Shown: positions 58,150 to 64,000 of the stretch, piece by piece
Position numbering within the stretch: position 1 is the first letter of the stretch
Layout of the letters: each line of letters starts with the position of its first letter
DNA from: Eupeodes corollae
Lineage: Eukaryota; Arthropoda; Insecta; Diptera; Syrphidae
DNA: 64,000 nt
Direction of reading: 5' to 3'
Assembly: GCF_945859685.1 (NCBI RefSeq)
Contig: NC_079148.1
Coordinates: forward strand, 3,038,001-3,102,000
Program-made: the position numbers and the translations under genes
Notes under the pieces: model-generated
Told to the model about the DNA's origin: nothing
Database searches by the model: none
Seen by the model: the letters and a program-made list of their open reading frames with translations, nothing else

Positions 58150-61100
58150 AGGCGGAGTCATAACACTAACAATCACTAAGGTTTGACAATTTATCATAAA
58201 TCATTTAATAAAGCACGTCATCCATTTTATTGGTCTGTATTTCTTTTGAAATGAGGAAGGAACTGTCGTTAGGGTGAATAATCACTATCGATTCATTCTC
58301 ACTGAGTTTTTGTTTTCAAAATTTGTTGACATCAGATTTAACCATTACCTTATTGCTAAATCAATTCGGTAAAAACTCTATTTCCAGAACTGGTCCCCTC
58401 GTTTGTACAACTCAATACCACACTATTATTTTTTACGGGTCTATGTTAGTTCTTCCAGCACTGGATGCCAATATTTCCTCCTTAAGCTCTTAAAAAATAC
58501 AATTTACTCTCATATAAAGCTATTTTGAATATATCTCCAACATTGAAAAATGTCTGTCAGTTTTCATCTATCGTAGAAATATGGCATTTTGCCATTTAGT
58601 TGTCACTTAGTCACACTCTTCTAAGCTAACAGGAATCATTCAACTTTATTTTGTATTCTATATTTAAACAACTTACTACTTAAGGGAACTTTGTTTAAGA
58701 ACTTATGTGTACTTATATGAGTACCAACCACTCTGATATTTTTAATAGTTATAGCACGTACTCGAACTGCCAGATTCGATAAGTTTTCCTACAAAAATGC
58801 ATTAAAAAGCTATTTATTTTCTACATATTAAATAATAAATAATTTATAGTTTCTCCACATTCAAGAGTTTTATTTAAAAAAATATAAATGATTGGCATCA
58901 ATAGGAAACTATTATATGAAGAAGTACAAAATTTTAAGAATAGAAATGATTCATATTATTTTATCGAAAATATTGATTTTATACCAGCTCACTTTATCTT
59001 AACTTTACTCCGATTGCAAAGTCTCTATTGTTTGTTATATATTTTGTCGTTATCAGTAAAAACAGTACAAGTTAATATTTATTATTGATATTGATAAGAA
59101 CTTCTCTTTTACTGACTATATAGCCACATTTTGTATTTGACTTAACTTCAGTGGATTCTGGAATTTCTGCCTAACAATCGAAACTGATTTTATCCATTAA
59201 CTATGATTTTTTGAAATAACTCAACCAATAAGACTTGCTACTTGTATTGTTACATGTCATCCCTAAAAAATGACACAATCTGGAGGAGTCATTTAAGCTG
59301 ACTTATTAAGTAATCGACAAAATTTCATTATTTTGTATTTGTACGGAATTCTCTTAGGTATAAGAATATAATTTCTCTTTCTTTATCAATTATTTTAAAA
59401 GGTACAAAACTGACATAGTTTCCAACAGCTAAGTGGCAAAATATTGGATGAATAATGGGTTTAACGCCTCAATAACAATTAATTTCACGACTTTAATTAA
59501 TGGTTGTTCTAATTCTGTGGATTATAATTGGAACATATAGAATGGACAGAAGTATAGAAAATAAAATTCAAAAGGCATGTCACTAATTGTATGCCATTAA
59601 GTCATTAACATCGTAAAAATGGAAGAAATTAGATTGTTTCTGATTTTTTATTTTTTTGGAAGTGAGCCAAAGTTTTGGCATGTTTAAAAAGGTTAGAAAA
59701 AACATATTTTCTAACTTTTATACCTCCTATACCTGCATTTTTTCAAAAGTCACAATTTCTTTCTGTTTCTTGATCAATACCTGATGTGTCAATTGCAACA
59801 TTTCTTTATTTCCCTGATGCAGTTGTCCCTTCAAAGGTTTAATTATACTTTACCTGGAGATCTTAATTGTACAATGTACCTGTTAAAAGGTTCAAAGAAA
59901 ACATTCCTAATCCTTGTTTCAGTAAACAGAAACACGTGTAATTTTTTCTAAGACCTTGCGATAAGAAATAAAACTTCAAAGTAACCTTGCTTTTTAAATA
60001 TATAGCATCCTATTTGACAAAAGATAAATATAGAAGGCACTTTATGGTCAAGTGCATTATCATTGATTTAAATTGTTTCCAGGTAGTAAATATGTAGCTT
60101 GTGGGTACAGAGAAGGACTTTATTTTGTTCCCATTGTTGTGACATATCCTTAAATATTTTCAAATATGTTACAACAGGTTGTTTTTCTGAGTAAAGTGCG
60201 ACTTTTGGTGAAAAACATATTAAAATTAGTATGAACTTATCCTATCGGAAATTACTTCATTGTAATTTCGATTGTAAATTTCTCCATTTTATAAAAGAAT
60301 AACGATTTTTATGACTCAGCATAGGTTTCTGTAAAGCCAAGAGTCGTTTTTAGCAAAATCAGTCTTACAATGTTTTTACACGTGTGTCCAGAAGAAATAA
60401 ACAATTTTTAAACATTTGTGAAACTTTTCCGAAAAAATAATTTAAAAAACATTTCAGAAACAGACAAACATTTCTGAAAAATTTGTTTCCGTTTCCCATT
60501 CAGAAATGGGGAAAATTTACTTGTTTCCCATACATTTACATAGGAGAAAGTGCGTCAGTGGTTTTTCTAATATTCAAAATTTCGCTTAAAGTGTGTTGAT
60601 ACGAGAATGTTATTCAATTAAAAATATAAAATGTATGAAATAAAAGACGTTTTGTGAGCCCTATTTGACGAAAATATTTAAAATTTAAATATTAAAATAA
60701 TAATAATAAATTAAAATAGCCAAAAATTTGTGTCAAATTAGTTCAGAAACTATTTTTGAACAATGTTTCTTTGGTGCAGACGGACACTAATGCGTTGCGC
60801 AAAACGCAAACAATAAACGATAACTTTCAATTGGTACGGAATTCAAATAAATCCAAAAATTTTTAGGTTCAATTTATAATCTGAACACTATTTTTAAACT
60901 AATTGTTTACTCTCATTAGAAATGCTTCCTAAATAATGAACAAACTTAAGAAAATAATATATATATGTCAGGATGAGCAAGGGAATCCTTTTTTTTTTGC
61001 TTCCGAACTTGAAACCAAAAGTGAGAACATTTCTTACAAAATCCGCACCTTATATTTGAATATATTTAAAAAAATTGAAGTCTGCTATTATCTAACTAAG

Positions 61101-61925
61101 TATTTGATTTTTTACAAGCGAGAATTTGGCTTGGAAGAAAACAATGAACTTAAAAGCAATTCCTCATCTAAACTAATGTTTTTCGTTGATTGTCTTTGCT
61201 GTTGATTCTTTGGTAAAAAAATGTACTAAATTGTTCAAGCAAGTTAAAGCTTCAAGTTTTCTTTCTTTTTCATTTTGCGATTTAAGTTTATAGAAACAAT
61301 TGCTTTTATTTTTGAAATTGGTAGTTTGAAAGATCATATTTCTAAAAATAGTCGTTCTAATAAATTGCAACAATTCTAAACAATGACTCTTGACCGATTT
61401 TGTTTGACATAACAACAATAGTTAACAATTGTACAAGAAAGAACAGACCACAGGTCTTGAATTTGGTACAAGATTATAACAAACGAAGAATCAAGTTTTC
61501 CTGTAATACTTTGAAGTAAATTTACGATTTCTTAGTTGATGGCACATTTTACCTTATAGGAAAATATGAAGTTAGATAAAATGGGTCCAGAAAATATAGA
61601 CTCAAACATTCCTCTAAGACAAGAAGCAAGGATTTATAACTGATAGTCAAATCATACTTTTCCAAAATCAATCTCTCAGGTCAGGTTTTTTAGATATAAC
61701 TTTTTAAACTTCGGAATAAAAAAATATATTTGGCTTTTTAAAGACTTTATTCAAAAAGTTTTTTTTGTCAACAAAATTGGTCTTGATGATTTAAATCTAT
61801 AATCTTTATTTTCGGTATTCCGTTTCATCATTTACTGTATCTTATCAAGCTTGGAAATAATTCTCATAGGATGTAGTTACAAAGTGACAGAATTGAAACT
61901 AAGGTATTTTTTTTTCACATTGTTT
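58150..61925. other. Integrin intron, no feature seen
   Basis: About 3.8 kb of AT-rich intron. Open frames at 58888-59088 and 60936-61205 have no recognised motif or flanking splice signals suggesting exons. Confidence 0.45.
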
Positions 61926-61929
61926 CAAT

Positions 61930-62890
61930 AGGTAGGTAGAGATAGCAGCCACAAGTCGCAAGGGCTACGCGACTCAATTAAAGGTGGAAAACACCATTTT
62001 GGTACCATAAACTCGTTGGGCCTATCGATAAAAAAATACAATTATTAAAGATAATATTGTGACGGATTTATACTGACAAAATTAGTGATTTTAAAGGCAT
62101 TTCGTGGCATTCCGAAAGGAAATCACGTGTTTATTTTTCATTTCTTAAAGATTATCAAGATCTTTAAGAAAAGCCCTATCGAAGCGTAACATTCTAGAAT
62201 TGGCCAGAGCAGGACATTTACAGAGATAGTGAATCACAATTTAACTTTCATGTTGGCCTCCGTAGCTAGGACAGTGAATATTGTGAAGGATATGGCTGAA
62301 ACACAAACAAGCTTCAGCATCGGCTCCGCCTGACGTTCACGAGTTCAGCCAATTGGTTATTATAGGCTGTGTAAGCTACTTCCGCGATTTAATTATTTTT
62401 TTCGATTTTAAAACTCATATTTTTTTTTATTTTGAGAAAAATTAACAGCTGCTTATGACAGAAGTGCCATTTAAAAAATGTCATATTGGAAGTGTCATTC
62501 AAAGCAACCTCGAAGCAGGCCCAACTAAACGCAGACGAGGCCGAAGCTGAAGCGTGTTTGTGTTCCAGTCAATACACAGCTTTTATAGGTAAGCCATATC
62601 TTCCTGAATATATTTCAGTCCATTAGACTGTTCTTCCTGCGATAAGATTCTGTAAAAAAAAAATTGGGCCTTCATAGCTCCAAGAGGAATATTTACCCTT
62701 TCAGCAACGTGAGCTATGAATAGCCGATCCTTTCGGGACAACTCATCAGACCGTTCATTTCCATCAATCACGGAAACACGGAAGTTTATGTTGAAGCTGG
62801 ATAATTCATCACAACATTGTTGGATCAATATAGAGAATGTTGTAGCCGAATTGATAGCCTAGGTTTTGTAGAGATAACCGTGTTTCTATT
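61930..62890 (-). pseudogene. LINE C-terminal relic (RNase H and zinc knuckle, I/R1-like)
   Basis: Minus strand: 62828-62690 reads CCDELSSFNINFRVSVIDGN and ERSDELSRKDRLF, then RVNIPLGAMKAQF. This is the end of an LINE-type RNase H domain (V-x-G-H-x-x-x-x-G-N-E-x-x-D-E-L-A), with ID replacing the usual PGH. After an inserted MITE (62296-62568), 62290-62160 reads IVIHYLCKCPALANSRMLRF, the C-terminal CCHC-like tail (H-x-x-C-x-CPAL). 62040-61930 resembles a LINE 3' UTR ending in CTACCTACC. The element is antisense to the integrin gene and inactive. Confidence 0.72.
62296..62568. mobile_element. MITE-like element inside the LINE relic
   Basis: A 273-bp insert with terminal inverted repeats: CTGAAACACAAACAAGCTTC at 62296 and CTGGAACACAAACACGCTTC as the reverse complement of the right end, 26 of 29 bases matching (continuing CAGCATCGGC / CAGCTTCGGC). 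There is no coding capacity. It splits the RNase H part of the LINE from its C-terminal tail. No clear target duplication was found, so the superfamily is undetermined. Confidence 0.7.
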
Positions 62891-62894
62891 TCGG

Positions 62895-64000
62895 CCTATG
62901 TTTAAATATAAATTGATTATTATGATCAATTTTTTCGAATTTTCTTGAAATATGAACTCTGCAAAAGAAAAAGACATAACAATATGCGATTTTGATATTT
63001 TTAAACCACCGGATGTACATAAGTCTTATAAGTTCTTGAATTTCGGCATTTTAACAACAATAAAACCCTTTTAAGAGTATACAAAATAAAATCATATTCG
63101 AAAAATCTTAAGCTAATATTAATGTACACAAAATTTCGAAAGCAAATAATCTTCAAAGCAAACAATGTTTCCAAATTATATACCATACCTACATAGATAT
63201 CAATTTTCGATCAATGAACGACCTATTCGACTTGATAAGATAATGTTATCAACATTTTTCTTTTTTTTGGGTTAATAAATTCCAAGGTGTCGAATTTTAA
63301 AAACATTCAAATATGGCTCTCTCTTTTAGTTTGTTGTTTACTTAAGAAATAATAAAAAAGAAGAACTTATACTTATATTTGCTGATTCGATATAATCAGC
63401 AGAAATATTAGCTGATCATGTTGTTTGGAAGAAGAAAAAAGTAAATAAACCATGTTCAAGTCTTGAAGCTATGTATGTTTATATCGGCGGCGCCCAATTT
63501 CATATCATAAAAAGCGATATACAAAACACCCATCGTAATCGGTATTTTTGTGTATTAAACTTTTTCGAAGCCATCATCTAATATCTACAGAAATATTGGT
63601 ATGCATAAGTTTTCGTTATCCGATGAATACATTTGGATTATGGTAATGTGACCGTAGATACAAACCAAAAATAAGACCCAGACGACCACGACAACGACGA
63701 CCGGTTTCAAAGATTCATTTTGTTTCAGTTTTTATTACTTTTTTCCATTTAAAACATTTTTAAGGATTAAATTTCATCAGACAAATTTTGCACATACACA
63801 AAACAAATAAGAAAACGCTTAATATGATAAGTAATTTGGTAGTGTTGATGATATTTTTGTAGATATGTTTAGAAAATTAAATCAAAACTCGCCGGAAACC
63901 AGCCTGAATTTCAAATAGTTTTATGATGAATTTATTTAGATATGTGATCGAGTGAATCACCTTGAAAACACATACTCAACTCATATCTATCTCTGGGAAT
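62895..64000. other. Integrin intron, no feature seen
   Basis: AT-rich intron sequence. The only GC-richer spot is 63680-63705 (CGACCACGACAACGACGACCG), a short triplet-like tract. Confidence 0.45.

Overview
The window looks like dipteran nuclear DNA, most likely a brachyceran fly. It is very AT-rich, genes are sparse, introns are long and splice sites are canonical GT-AG. The recognisable host genes match insect orthologues: a PA28-gamma/REG proteasome activator and the first coding exon of a laminin-type integrin alpha chain resembling Drosophila multiple edematous wings (mew). A DRE-type (TATCGATA) promoter motif lies upstream of REG. I cannot name the species.

Host genes are all on the + strand. 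(i) 3514-3653 is the last coding exon of a gene whose body lies to the left; I do not recognise the product. (ii) 42529-43534 is the complete three-exon REG gene. (iii) 56237-56574 is the first coding exon of an integrin alpha gene, and the rest of the window to 64000 is its first intron. I see no functional link between the three genes.

Most of the remaining interpretable sequence is transposon debris. There are at least five RTE-clade LINE copies with a TAAG-repeat 3' tail (9313-9882, 13797-14152, 23680-24260, 39600-41950, 46962-47614), two with clear target-site duplications and one with a 5' inversion. There are at least six fragments of one Tc1/mariner-superfamily transposon marked by a WPPRSCDLTPLDFF-like motif (8960-9302, 12530-13110, 18356-19011, 28570-30130, 32200-32936, 39335-39595). 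There is a separate Tc1-like fragment with a LINE inserted in it (44970-46600) and a hAT element of the GTF2IRD2/ZBED5 type with an 8-bp target duplication (19272-20938). Jockey-like and other LINE pieces lie at 640-1640, 5520-6350, 11395-11640, 28975-29870, 56770-58140 and 61930-62890. Two PIF/Harbinger-type elements sit 1 kb apart. One (35141-36269) has near-perfect 42-bp inverted repeats and encodes only a two-exon MADF-domain protein. The other (37269-38725) encodes only a three-exon HARBI1-like transposase that stops before the third catalytic residue.

From 48 to 54.5 kb there is a block of long, diverged direct repeats and low-complexity AT-rich units. Large stretches (14.2-18.2, 21-23.6, 25.9-28.5, 30.1-32.2, 33-35.1 and 58.2-61.9 kb) hold nothing I can support. 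I found no tRNA, rRNA or CRISPR. The most unusual item is the MADF-only Harbinger-type element beside a transposase-only one. I do not see a convincing novel host system.
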